Part shown: positions 53,819 to 62,586 of the stretch, in pieces
How positions within the stretch are numbered: position 1 is the stretch's first letter
Layout of the letters: each line of letters opens with the position of its first letter
From: JANXQZ01 sp038225555
Lineage (GTDB): Bacteria; Acidobacteriota; Terriglobia; Bryobacterales; Bryobacteraceae
DNA: 64,000 nt
Assembly: GCA_038225555.1 (NCBI GenBank)
Contig: JBBRRB010000001.1
Coordinates: forward strand, 288,707 to 352,706
Reading direction: 5' to 3'
Program-made: the position numbers and the translations under genes
Notes under the pieces: model-generated
Databases searched by the model: none
The model's input: only the letters and a program-made list of their open reading frames with translations
Told to the model about the DNA's origin: nothing

Positions 53819-55831
53819 GTGTTGCGACCCATCATCATTCTCGCGATCATGGCCTGCCTGGCACACGGACAGACTCCGGATCCAGCCTATCAGCCTCTCC
53901 AAAAAGCCTACGATTTACTCCGCGCTCGCAATTACGATCAAGCGGTAGCCGAATTCCAGCGGGCGATCTCGTTTGCGCCAAATCGGGCCGCAATCCGTAA
54001 AGATCTCGCCTATACCCTCCTGAAAATCGGGGAAAACGAGGCCGCCCGGGACCAATTTGCCGAAGCGATGCGGCTCGATCCAGCGGATCTGCACGTCGCC
54101 ATGGAATATGCGTTTCTGTGTTATGAGAGTAAGCAGCAAGCCGTCGCACGCCGGATCTTCGATCGCATCCGCAAGACTGGCGATCAAACCGCCGAAGATG
54201 CGTTTCAAAACATCGATAAACCGCTTGCCGACGGAATCGCACGCTGGCAGCAGGCTCTTCAAACAGCTCCCGACAATTTCAGCGCACATCAGGAATTGGC
54301 CACTCTGGCCGAACAGCGCGATGAATTGGAACTCGCTGCCGAGCACTATGAGGCAGCCTTCCGTCTGCGTCCAGCGGAGCGCGAGTTGCTCCTCGATCTC
54401 GGGAGGGTTCGGAAAGCGCTCGGTCAACCCGACAAAGCGCTCAGCGCATTGCTGGCGGCTTCGCGAGGGGCGCAAGCGCGGGTCGCGGAGAAAGCTCGCG
54501 AGTTGATGCCCTCCCGCTATCCTTATGTTTACGAATTTGAGAGCGCGCTCGCGCTCGACCCCCAAAATGCGGACGTGCGCCGCGAATTGGCGTACCTGCT
54601 CCTGCAAATGGATAAGCGCGAGGAGGCCGAGCGGCAGTTTCAGAAACTGCATGAAATCGCTCCGGATGACCTGCTCTCCACGGCCCAATTGGGTTTTCTT
54701 CGTCTGAATCGCAAGGACACGGCAGGTGCTCAGCCGCTCCTCGATCAAGTCTTAAAAGGCGGCGACGTTGAGCTGGCGGATCGCGTCCGCGTAGCTTTGA
54801 AAATGCCGCAAACGTTACGTCGGCCGTCCGAGGCCCCGCGCAACCAGGTTTCGTCCGAAGCAAAGACGCTGGCGGAAAAAAGCTTAAAAGCCGGTTATTT
54901 GACGGATGCCTTGAAGTACCTTCGAATCGCCCACGAATCGGACCCGGTGGACTTCTGGGTGATGTTGAAGCTTGGCTGGGCAAACAACATCCTGCATCAG
55001 GATAGCGAAGCGATCCGCTGGTTCGAACTGGCCCGCAAGAGTCCTGACCCGGCCATCGCCGACGAGGCCAATAAGGCCTACGAGAGTCTCCGGCCCAGCC
55101 TGGCGCGCTTCCGCACCACAGGCTGGATGTTCCCCTTCTTTTCGAGCCGCTGGAAGGATGCTTTCGGCTACGGACAGATTAAGACCGAGTTTAAGCTGGG
55201 GAGCCTTCCCTTTCGGCCTTACGTCTCTGCCCGATTCGTGGGAGACATAAAGCAGACAACGGGTTCGGCGTTCGGCCCGCAGTACCTGTCGGAAACGTCA
55301 TTCATAATCGGCGTGGGGGTCGCGACCGCAAATTGGCACGGCGGGTTGGCGTGGTTTGAGGCTGGCGAGGCGATCAAATACCTGGCAAATCGCAAAGATA
55401 TCGGTGCCATGATTCCCGATTATCGCGGCGGCATCTCCTACTCCAAGGGTTTCGGCCATTTGCTCAATGGGAGTCATGGATTTTTCGCTGAAACCAACGA
55501 TGACGGAATATTCGTAAGCCGGTTTCAGGACGACGTTCTCTTCTATTCTCAGAACCGGACGGGCTACACGTTCGCACCCGCCGAATCCGCCGGAGGCCTG
55601 CAAGGTCAGGTCCTTTGGAACTATAACGCGACAGTGGATCGCAGCCGCCAATATTGGGCAAACTTCGTTGAGACAGGGCCGGGAGTTCGGTTCCGTTTTC
55701 AAGCTCTGCCAAAGTCGGTGCTGTTCTCGGTAAACGTGGTCAGGGGCGTGTATCTGGTCAACGAAGGCAACCCTCGAAGGCCGAATTACTTCGACGTGCG
55801 TGCGGGATTCTGGTATGCGTTTACTCATTAG
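53819..55831 (+). CDS. TPR protein with C-terminal outer-membrane domain (PgaA/BcsC-like)
   Basis: The protein has 670 residues from GTG 53819 with a signal peptide (IIILAIMACLAHGQ). About 10 TPR units fill residues 25-420 (YDQAVAEFQRAISFAPN, HYEAAFRLRPAERELL, EEAERQFQKLHEIAPDD). The last 230 residues are strand-rich with aromatic ends (FRPYVSARFVGDI, FIIGVGVATANWHGGLAWFE, YFDVRAGFWYAF), like a beta-barrel. The arrangement recalls PgaA, PelB and BcsC, which guide exopolysaccharide through the outer membrane. Its end overlaps the next gene by 17 bases. Confidence 0.75.
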   Translation: MLRPIIILAIMACLAHGQTPDPAYQPLQKAYDLLRARNYDQAVAEFQRAISFAPNRAAIRKDLAYTLLKIGENEAARDQFAEAMRLDPADLHVAMEYAFLCYESKQQAVARRIFDRIRKTGDQTAEDAFQNIDKPLADGIARWQQALQTAPDNFSAHQELATLAEQRDELELAAEHYEAAFRLRPAERELLLDLGRVRKALGQPDKALSALLAASRGAQARVAEKARELMPSRYPYVYEFESALALDPQNADVRRELAYLLLQMDKREEAERQFQKLHEIAPDDLLSTAQLGFLRLNRKDTAGAQPLLDQVLKGGDVELADRVRVALKMPQTLRRPSEAPRNQVSSEAKTLAEKSLKAGYLTDALKYLRIAHESDPVDFWVMLKLGWANNILHQDSEAIRWFELARKSPDPAIADEANKAYESLRPSLARFRTTGWMFPFFSSRWKDAFGYGQIKTEFKLGSLPFRPYVSARFVGDIKQTTGSAFGPQYLSETSFIIGVGVATANWHGGLAWFEAGEAIKYLANRKDIGAMIPDYRGGISYSKGFGHLLNGSHGFFAETNDDGIFVSRFQDDVLFYSQNRTGYTFAPAESAGGLQGQVLWNYNATVDRSRQYWANFVETGPGVRFRFQALPKSVLFSVNVVRGVYLVNEGNPRRPNYFDVRAGFWYAFTH

Positions 55832-57809
55832 CTTTCTGTTGGCAGCCGGCGCTGCGTGCGGGACGTCGTTCTCTTATCATGTCGAAGGAGACAACCCCGG
55901 CTCGTGGCCGCAAATCCTCTCGTCCATCGGATTTACTAACGCTACGGGCGGCCCGACGAATCTATTCGTGATCCGGAGCGGATCGCAGGCTTCCGCCAAG
56001 AACTCCACAAAGCAATGGATTGAGCGGCTTGAAAAAGGTTCGGTAATTGTGCTGGAAGGGGAGTCCGAGTTGGCGGAGGCACTCGGGTTCAAGCCTGGTT
56101 CGAAGCGGGTTTTGGTGCGCAGCATGGTCGACATCCATGCTCCCCGTCTGCCGATCGTCTGGGAGAAGGCTCTCGATTTACCCCGGTTCGATATTCCCAA
56201 GGACGCGACCGTTTTCGCGAGCGAGAAATGGGACGGCGCGCCCCTCATCGCAGCCGTGCGTCGCGGGTCCGGTGCGGCGTTATGGGTGGCGGCCTCGCCG
56301 GGAACTCAGGGATACGAACGGTTCCCCTACCTGTTGCAAGCCTTGCACGACCTGGGACTTAATGCGCCATTCGAGTCGCGCCGGTTGTGGGCGTTCTTCG
56401 ATTCCGCTTACCGGAGTCGAGTCGATCTTGACTATTTCGCCGAACGCTGGCGCAAGTCCGGCATCGCCGCTCTGCACGTCGCGGGCTGGCATTATTTCGA
56501 GCCATCTGCACAGTCGGACGAGTACCTCCGCCATCTGATCGACGCCTGCCATCGACGCGGCATCCTGGTATACGTTTGGCTCGAACTCCCGCACGTCAGC
56601 GAGAAGTTTTGGGCGGACCATCCCGAATGGCGCGAGAAGACTGCCATTTTGCAGGACGCTCACCTCGATTGGCGCAAGCTGATGAACCTGCAGAATCCCG
56701 CAGCGTTCGAAGCAGTGCGCACTGGAACCAAATCATTGATTGAGCGCTTCGATTGGGACGGTGTCAACCTTGCGGAACTGTACTTCGAATCGCTGGAAGG
56801 TGCGGCTAATCCGGCTCGATTTACCCCCATGAACGCGGATGTGAGGAGCGAGTTCAAGAGCGCTCACGGCTTCGACCCGTTGGAACTCTTCCAGAAAAGC
56901 CCGCCCGACTCTGGCCGGCTGCGCACTTTTCTCGATTATCGGGCCGAACTCTCGCGGAGTCAGCAGGACAAATGGATCGGCGTGGTGGATTCGATTCGGC
57001 TCGCCAAGCCCAACCTAGATCTCGTCCTCACCCATGTGGACGACCGCTTCGACACCCGCATGCGGGATCTCATTGGAGCCGATGTCAGCAAGGTGCTTCC
57101 CATGTTGGAAACGCGCAATTTCACGTTCCTGATCGAGGATCCCGCGACCATTTGGAATCTTGGGCCGCAACGCTATCCGGAGATCGCCAAACGCTACGAG
57201 CCACTCACAAAGCGGCTCGACAAACTCGCGATCGACATCAACATCGTGGAGCGCTATCAGGATGTATACCCAACAAAACAGCAGACGGGGACGGAGCTGT
57301 TCGAACTGGTCCATGTGGCGGCCAAGGCGTTCCCGCAGGTAGCTTTATATTTCGAGAACTCTATCCTGCAGCCTGATTTGCCCTTGCTTTCCGCTGCCGC
57401 CTCTGCTGTGGATAAGGTGGAGCAGAATGGGTCGAAGCTGGTCATCGATTCGAGGTTTGGGGCGGGTGTGCTTTGGGACGGTCCTGCGCTGGTGAATGGA
57501 AAGGCGTGGCCCGTCCATGATGGCACGACAGTTTGGATCCCCGGGGGGCCGCAAGTGATTGAGTCGGCTTCAAAGGATGTGGGGTTTCGCATCGTGGACT
57601 TCAACGGCAACCTGAAGTCGGCTGCTTCCAGGAGCAACGGGGTGGAGTTTTCCTATGAGAGCAGCGCGCGCGCGATTGCGGTCGTGGATCACCAGCCCGC
57701 TCATCTCGAGTTAGACGGAGCGCAAGCAGCACTGCACGTCAGCAGCGTCGGTTCGAACTGGATGGTGATGCTGCCGAAGGGTCAGCACCTGGTAGTTCTC
57801 ACCTTGTAG
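55815..57809 (+). CDS. Secreted TIM-barrel hydrolase-like protein (PgaB/PelA-like partner)
   Basis: The protein has 664 residues from ATG 55815, which gives a signal peptide (MRLLISFLLAAGAACG). Residues about 195-440 look like a GH10-type/DUF187 TIM barrel: VDLDYFAERWRKSGIAALHV, ACHRRGILVYVWLELPHVS, FDWDGVNLAELYFE, with acidic residues at strand ends. The N-terminal domain (VLEGESELAEALG) is not recognised and the C-terminus is a beta domain. Fused to the TPR-barrel gene by overlap, it would process or trim the polymer carried by that protein, as PgaB or PelA do. No synthase gene lies nearby. Confidence 0.7.
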   Translation: MRLLISFLLAAGAACGTSFSYHVEGDNPGSWPQILSSIGFTNATGGPTNLFVIRSGSQASAKNSTKQWIERLEKGSVIVLEGESELAEALGFKPGSKRVLVRSMVDIHAPRLPIVWEKALDLPRFDIPKDATVFASEKWDGAPLIAAVRRGSGAALWVAASPGTQGYERFPYLLQALHDLGLNAPFESRRLWAFFDSAYRSRVDLDYFAERWRKSGIAALHVAGWHYFEPSAQSDEYLRHLIDACHRRGILVYVWLELPHVSEKFWADHPEWREKTAILQDAHLDWRKLMNLQNPAAFEAVRTGTKSLIERFDWDGVNLAELYFESLEGAANPARFTPMNADVRSEFKSAHGFDPLELFQKSPPDSGRLRTFLDYRAELSRSQQDKWIGVVDSIRLAKPNLDLVLTHVDDRFDTRMRDLIGADVSKVLPMLETRNFTFLIEDPATIWNLGPQRYPEIAKRYEPLTKRLDKLAIDINIVERYQDVYPTKQQTGTELFELVHVAAKAFPQVALYFENSILQPDLPLLSAAASAVDKVEQNGSKLVIDSRFGAGVLWDGPALVNGKAWPVHDGTTVWIPGGPQVIESASKDVGFRIVDFNGNLKSAASRSNGVEFSYESSARAIAVVDHQPAHLELDGAQAALHVSSVGSNWMVMLPKGQHLVVLTL

Positions 57810-57811
57810 AT

Positions 57812-59080
57812 CTATTTGACCTGGACCTTGGGCTCCACCGACATCCCGGGCCTAAGCAGATGCTCAGGATCCTCGCCTTGCTCCAACACAATTTTCACAG
57901 GAAGGCGCTGCACTACTTTTACATAGTTGCCCGTCGCATTCTCAGGTGGAAGTAAGCTGTAGCGAGATCCGGTGGCGGCAGGAAAACTGTCCACGTGGCC
58001 TCGATAATCGCGTCCGGTTGAATCGACGTGAATGTTCACTTTCTGGCCAACGCGCATTTTCTTCAACTGCGTCTCTTTAAAATTTGCCGTGATCCAGAGG
58101 TCATTCGAAGGAATGATGGACATCAACTCCTGCCCCGCTTGAACTTGTTGTCCGGCCTGGACATTACGCTGCCCTACTACGCCTGCAACCGGGGCCGTCA
58201 CAGTCGTATAGCGCACGTTGAGGCCCGCCTGTTCAAGCAGAGCTTTTTGCACTCCCACCGCCGCTGCCATGGAGGCGGCTTTCGCACGTTCGGCGGCCAC
58301 TTGCTGCGGAGAACTTCGGGTGGAGGCTTGTTGAGCCTGAGCTTGGGACAAACGCGCCTTCGCCTGGCCGATCTGTCGCTGGGAGGCATCGGCACTCGCT
58401 TTTGCGGTATCCACGGTGGCCGACAACGCTTGCGCATTCGCAACCGCTTGATCGAACTGCTGCTGAGAGATCTCTTGTTTCTGCGCCAAAGGGCGGTAGC
58501 GCTCCACATCCTTCTGAGCCCTCACCGCATTCGCTTCCGCCTCGCGCACTCGCGCGAGCGCGGCCTCATACTGTTGCTGGGCGACTGAAATGCCCGCGCT
58601 CGCTTCCTCCACAGACGCTCCTGCGGTTGAGATTTGGCTTGAAGTAGTGTTGCTCATGATGGGTACTTGGCTCTGGGCTGCGCGCGCGTCCGCCTCGGCT
58701 TGGGCGACATCGGCCTGAGCGCGTTGAACACCCACCTGATAGTCAGTCGGATCGAGTTGAACCAGAACCTGGCCTTGTGCCACGGGCTGATTGTTGTCTA
58801 TCTTCACATCCGTAACTCTGCCCGCTATGCGAGAGCTGACAGCGTAAACGTGGCTATCGATTTCGGCATCGTCGGTGGTCTCGAAGGTGGACCTATACGA
58901 CCAATAGAAGAACCCGCCGATTACGATGGCCGCGACCACGACGAGCGCGACCAGGATGCGGAACGGATGCCCGGCTAAGAAAGATCGTTTCGGCTCGACC
59001 GGCTTTTCGTGGCCATGGTCGTCATCCTGTTCCGCCGTCGCCTGGTCTGGCCTCTCTTGAGTTTCGACTTCTTGTGCCAT
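57812..59080 (-). CDS. HlyD/EmrA-family membrane fusion protein
   Basis: The protein has 422 residues: an acidic cytoplasmic N-terminus, one helix (FRILVALVVVAAIVIGGFFYW, about 41-62), a split biotinyl-lipoyl domain (VYAVSSRIAGRVTDVKIDNN and VTAPVAGVVGQRNVQAG) and a long Ala/Gln/Glu-rich coiled-coil hairpin (about 115-275). It would link an inner-membrane pump to TolC. It follows the TolC gene by 3 bases. The EmrB-type transporter expected with it is absent from the window. Confidence 0.92.
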   Translation of the reverse strand: MAQEVETQERPDQATAEQDDDHGHEKPVEPKRSFLAGHPFRILVALVVVAAIVIGGFFYWSYRSTFETTDDAEIDSHVYAVSSRIAGRVTDVKIDNNQPVAQGQVLVQLDPTDYQVGVQRAQADVAQAEADARAAQSQVPIMSNTTSSQISTAGASVEEASAGISVAQQQYEAALARVREAEANAVRAQKDVERYRPLAQKQEISQQQFDQAVANAQALSATVDTAKASADASQRQIGQAKARLSQAQAQQASTRSSPQQVAAERAKAASMAAAVGVQKALLEQAGLNVRYTTVTAPVAGVVGQRNVQAGQQVQAGQELMSIIPSNDLWITANFKETQLKKMRVGQKVNIHVDSTGRDYRGHVDSFPAATGSRYSLLPPENATGNYVKVVQRLPVKIVLEQGEDPEHLLRPGMSVEPKVQVK

Positions 59081-59083
59081 GAA

Positions 59084-60544
59084 TCACTTCCCTCCTAAAT
59101 ACCGGGTCAAGCCCTGATCCGCCACGCCTAGGGCTCGAGCGAGCGACACCTTGGCCACGTTATGCGCGTACAAGCTGTCGATATAGGCCGTTGCGGCGCT
59201 GGCGACCGAAGTCTGCGCCTGCACCACTTCGATGTTGTCGGCCACACCGGCTCCGAAGCGGTCCTGCGATTGGATCAACGCCTGCCTGGCCACTTCCACA
59301 GAACTGCGAGCCACCTCCACTTGATCCGCCGCTGTTTCCAAATCGAGCAAAGCGGTACGCACATCGTATTCGATGCGGCCAGCCAAATCAGCGAGTTCGG
59401 CCTTTCGCTGCTGGAGTTCCGCGTCGCTCTGCTCAATCTCGCCCTTGATTCGGCCGCCGTCGAAAATAGAGACCCGCATTCCGACCGAGGCGCTAAAGGT
59501 CCCGTGCGAGTTCCAGGGCGAGCTTCCGATATCGCCATAGTCGGCGTTGACCGCAAGCGAAGGATAGCGTTGCGCGACGGAGGCTCTCTTGGCTGCCTCG
59601 GCAGCCTGCACGCGGGCTTCGGCACTCTTATAATCGGACCTGGTTTTCAGGGATTGATCGAGAGCTGCGCTCAGATCAGGGGGCGCGAGCTGGGCGTAAG
59701 GCACCTTGTCGGAAAGAACGAAATTCTGCCGCAGCGGGAGGCCGATCAAGCGAGCTAGCGCCAGTTTATCCTTCGCGAAATCGTTCACGAGCGACCGCAA
59801 GCGGCTTTGCTCCGATTGCAACTCCACTTGAGAGCGAAGCGCGTCGAGCGCCGGAGAAAGACCTGCTTTCAGGCGATCCTGGGCTCGTTGGTAGAGCGCC
59901 TGAGCCGTGGTGACCTCGGACCGAGCCTCATCGATGCGCGCTTGGTTGGCAATCGTTTGCAGGTAGCCCGCCGCCACCAACAACACCACTAGGTCTCGCG
60001 AGTCCTTGTAAGTGAACTCAGCCGCTTTCGTCAGATGCGAAGCTGCTCGAGAGTTGTTGATTGCTGAGAAGTCCAGGATCGGCTGGGAGTAGTAAGCTCG
60101 AGCGTCGAATACGTTGAAAGGGCCGACGATCGTTGGGATATTTACTCCCGGAAATTTGAAGGAAAAGCCAAAAGCCGCCAGGTTTACCTGTTGCTCGGTG
60201 TCGGCGACCCGGGCTGTGACGGAAGGACGCAGCGCGCTCGCCACTTGCGACTGCCGCGCTCTCGCGAGCCGGATGTTCTGATCACCGCTTACCAAGCCCA
60301 AATTCTGTTTCAAACCGCGCTGGATGGCGTCTTCGAGAGATAAAGAGAGGAGCGTTGCGGGGAGGTCGCTGGACGGGACGCTACCGGAAAATGGGTTGGC
60401 CGCGGCGGCAGGATTCTGAGGAACCGATATGCTCGTCGATCTAGCTGGACTGGGAGCTGCTGGGACCGCTCCTCCGGAAGGCTGCCCGACTTGAGCGTCT
60501 GCTTGAAATCCAGAAAAAATCAACACGAGAGCGAAAAGCTTCAA
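59084..60544 (-). CDS. TolC-family outer-membrane efflux protein
   Basis: The protein has 486 residues with a signal peptide (LFALVLIFSGFQADAQ). After a Pro/Ala/Ser linker there are two OEP repeats with long helices (LSLEDAIQRGLKQNLGL, ATAYIDSLYAHNVAKVSLARALG) and the conserved AARRQPSL-like segment (VAQRYPSLAVNADYG). It forms the trimeric channel of a tripartite pump with the HlyD protein next to it. Confidence 0.92.
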   Translation of the reverse strand: MKLFALVLIFSGFQADAQVGQPSGGAVPAAPSPARSTSISVPQNPAAAANPFSGSVPSSDLPATLLSLSLEDAIQRGLKQNLGLVSGDQNIRLARARQSQVASALRPSVTARVADTEQQVNLAAFGFSFKFPGVNIPTIVGPFNVFDARAYYSQPILDFSAINNSRAASHLTKAAEFTYKDSRDLVVLLVAAGYLQTIANQARIDEARSEVTTAQALYQRAQDRLKAGLSPALDALRSQVELQSEQSRLRSLVNDFAKDKLALARLIGLPLRQNFVLSDKVPYAQLAPPDLSAALDQSLKTRSDYKSAEARVQAAEAAKRASVAQRYPSLAVNADYGDIGSSPWNSHGTFSASVGMRVSIFDGGRIKGEIEQSDAELQQRKAELADLAGRIEYDVRTALLDLETAADQVEVARSSVEVARQALIQSQDRFGAGVADNIEVVQAQTSVASAATAYIDSLYAHNVAKVSLARALGVADQGLTRYLGGK

Positions 60545-60596
60545 GCGGACCTCCGCTCTTTAGATGCAACTGAGTGCCATCAAGTAAAATCTTTGT

Positions 60597-61076
60597 ATGT
60601 TCGATCCCAAGCTCGACCTCTTCCGGCATACGCTGGCTACGCTGGCCTATCGCGCCGGCAGGTGCCTTGATGGCGCTCCTGAGGAGTTTGCGGCCTTTCG
60701 GGCCTCTCCCGAAACACGAACTCCGGCACAGATCCTGGCGCATTTGGGCGATCTCCTCGATTGGGCGCTGTCGCTCGTAAAAGGCAAACAAGAATGGCAT
60801 GATTCGGCTCCATTGGCTTGGAAGGAGGAGGGCGCGCGATTTTTTAAGGCTTTGCAGGTGCTCGATGAGTCGCTCATCGCCAATCCGCAGGCGGCTTTCC
60901 CCGGGGAGAAATTGTTTCAGGGGCCGATCGCGGACGCACTGACACATGTCGGCCAGATTGCAATGCTGCGCCGGATGGCCGGTTCGCCTTCCGTGAGCGA
61001 GAACTTTTTTCGGGCTGAGATTGTTGCGGGACGCGTGGGTCAGGACCAAGCCAAGCCCGTACAGCCGTTCAGGTAA
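60597..61076 (+). CDS. DinB-like four-helix protein
   Basis: The protein has 159 residues, mostly helical, with the DinB/DUF1569-type His pattern (AQILAHLGDLLDWAL, ADALTHVGQIAMLRRMAG). The histidines bind a divalent metal; members act as thiol-dependent transferases or have unknown function. It lacks a signal peptide. It overlaps the 3' end of the convergent glycosyltransferase gene by 8 bases. Confidence 0.75.
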   Translation: MFDPKLDLFRHTLATLAYRAGRCLDGAPEEFAAFRASPETRTPAQILAHLGDLLDWALSLVKGKQEWHDSAPLAWKEEGARFFKALQVLDESLIANPQAAFPGEKLFQGPIADALTHVGQIAMLRRMAGSPSVSENFFRAEIVAGRVGQDQAKPVQPFR

Positions 61077-62535
61077 TCGAAGCGTGCAGCGTTTCGCGCA
61101 CCTCGGTACCGCTCTCAAGCCGGGGACTTACGCTCTTCCGCCCAATTGCGATAATCGACGTGGGACTCCACGGCAAAGCCTTGTCGATTCGACGCCAGAG
61201 CCAGACCCCGCGATCGAAGTTCTTCAATTGGAAGCGGCTGATCACGCGACGTTTTAAGATCCTGCCGTTCAGCCACCAGCCCGGACGAGAAATCCGATTG
61301 AAACGAATTACCTTTTCCACTTCGAATCCGGCGTTGCGCATTTGCTGCGCGAGTTGAGCCTCGGAGTACCGTCGCCAATGCCCCAGCGCTTCATCGAGGG
61401 TTCCGTAAACGCTCTGTCCTTCGGGAACCAGAATGATCGCTCGGCCCCCGTCCTCAAGCACAGCGTGAATGTTGCGGAGCGCACCCAAATCATCCTCTAT
61501 GTGCTCGACGACGTTCAGGCAAACAACCGTGTCCACTTTCCCGACGAAAGCCTCGAATTGATCCGGCTTTGAGGCGTCGAGTTGAGCGATAGCGAGGTTC
61601 GGCCGGTGCGCCAACCGGGATTTGAGGCGCTCGAGATGCTCGAGATCCAGGTCCGACGCAACATAGAGAGTCTTGCCCCTTACTAAAATTCGCGTGAGAT
61701 TGCCGATGCCCGCTCCAATCTCGAGCACCTTCTTGCCGAGATTCGGTCCGATCGTGTCGGCCATCCAGCGATTGAAGTTGGGAGCGTCCGAAAAGGCATG
61801 CAAGGTCGCTTTATCCTCATCGACGTAAATATCGCCTGACAGGGCAGTTTTCAAAATTACCCAAACCGCTTCAAAGGCGTCCGACAAGCCGATTTTTTTG
61901 CCTTCCTGGTAGGTTCGTCCGCTATAGCTGATCGCCGTTTCGTAGATGCGGGCCTGGCGCTTGGCCAGTTTCACCGTGATTTCAGGTTCAAAACCGAACC
62001 GGTTGCTGCGGATCGGGATACTTTGCAGCAGCGGGGTACGAAACGCCTTGTAGCACGTTTCCATATCGGTCAAGTTTAAGTCCGCCACCATGTTGCAGGC
62101 GAGCGTGAGAAGCTTGTTCGCCAAAGAGTGCCAGAAATATAGAACGCGCCGCTCGCCAGCCGTCGAGAATCGCGATCCGAAAACAGCATCGGCGCGACCA
62201 TCCAGCAACGGAATGAGCAGTTTGGAATATTCCCGCGGATCATACTCCAGGTCGGCATCCTGAATGATCGACAACTCACCGCGGGCTTCCTTGATCGCTC
62301 GCCGGAGGGCCGCTCCCTTACCTTGATTCACCGATGTTTTCAGCAAGCGGATCATTCCGGGATGCCGGGCCGCGACTTCCTCAACGCGCTCCACGGATTC
62401 ATCGAGAGACCCGTCGTCCGCAACGATAATTTCACGGTCGATCCCGTCGGGAAGGGGCGTTGCCAATACCCTTTCCAGGAGAGTCGCGACAAACTCTTCC
62501 TCGTTATATAAGGGGACCAGAATGGACAAAAGCAT
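61069..62535 (-). CDS. Glycosyltransferase family 2 / methyltransferase fusion
   Basis: The protein has 488 residues. Residues 1-235 are a GT-A glycosyltransferase: LVPLYNEEEFV, VADDGS (Asp40/Asp41) and QDADLEYDP with the DxD at 93-95. Residues 255-440 are a class I SAM-dependent methyltransferase with KVLEIGAGIGNL (269-280) and LNVVEHIEDD. The GT part resembles polyprenyl-phosphate mannosyl/glucosyl transferases. The fusion suggests that one enzyme adds and methylates a sugar on a lipid carrier. No membrane anchor is visible. Confidence 0.9.
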   Translation of the reverse strand: MLLSILVPLYNEEEFVATLLERVLATPLPDGIDREIIVADDGSLDESVERVEEVAARHPGMIRLLKTSVNQGKGAALRRAIKEARGELSIIQDADLEYDPREYSKLLIPLLDGRADAVFGSRFSTAGERRVLYFWHSLANKLLTLACNMVADLNLTDMETCYKAFRTPLLQSIPIRSNRFGFEPEITVKLAKRQARIYETAISYSGRTYQEGKKIGLSDAFEAVWVILKTALSGDIYVDEDKATLHAFSDAPNFNRWMADTIGPNLGKKVLEIGAGIGNLTRILVRGKTLYVASDLDLEHLERLKSRLAHRPNLAIAQLDASKPDQFEAFVGKVDTVVCLNVVEHIEDDLGALRNIHAVLEDGGRAIILVPEGQSVYGTLDEALGHWRRYSEAQLAQQMRNAGFEVEKVIRFNRISRPGWWLNGRILKRRVISRFQLKNFDRGVWLWRRIDKALPWSPTSIIAIGRKSVSPRLESGTEVRETLHASIT

Positions 62536-62586
62536 GCGTTTGGAAACTCCGCCTCCGGAGAGATGATCGGCGGTTGATCGCCTAAG

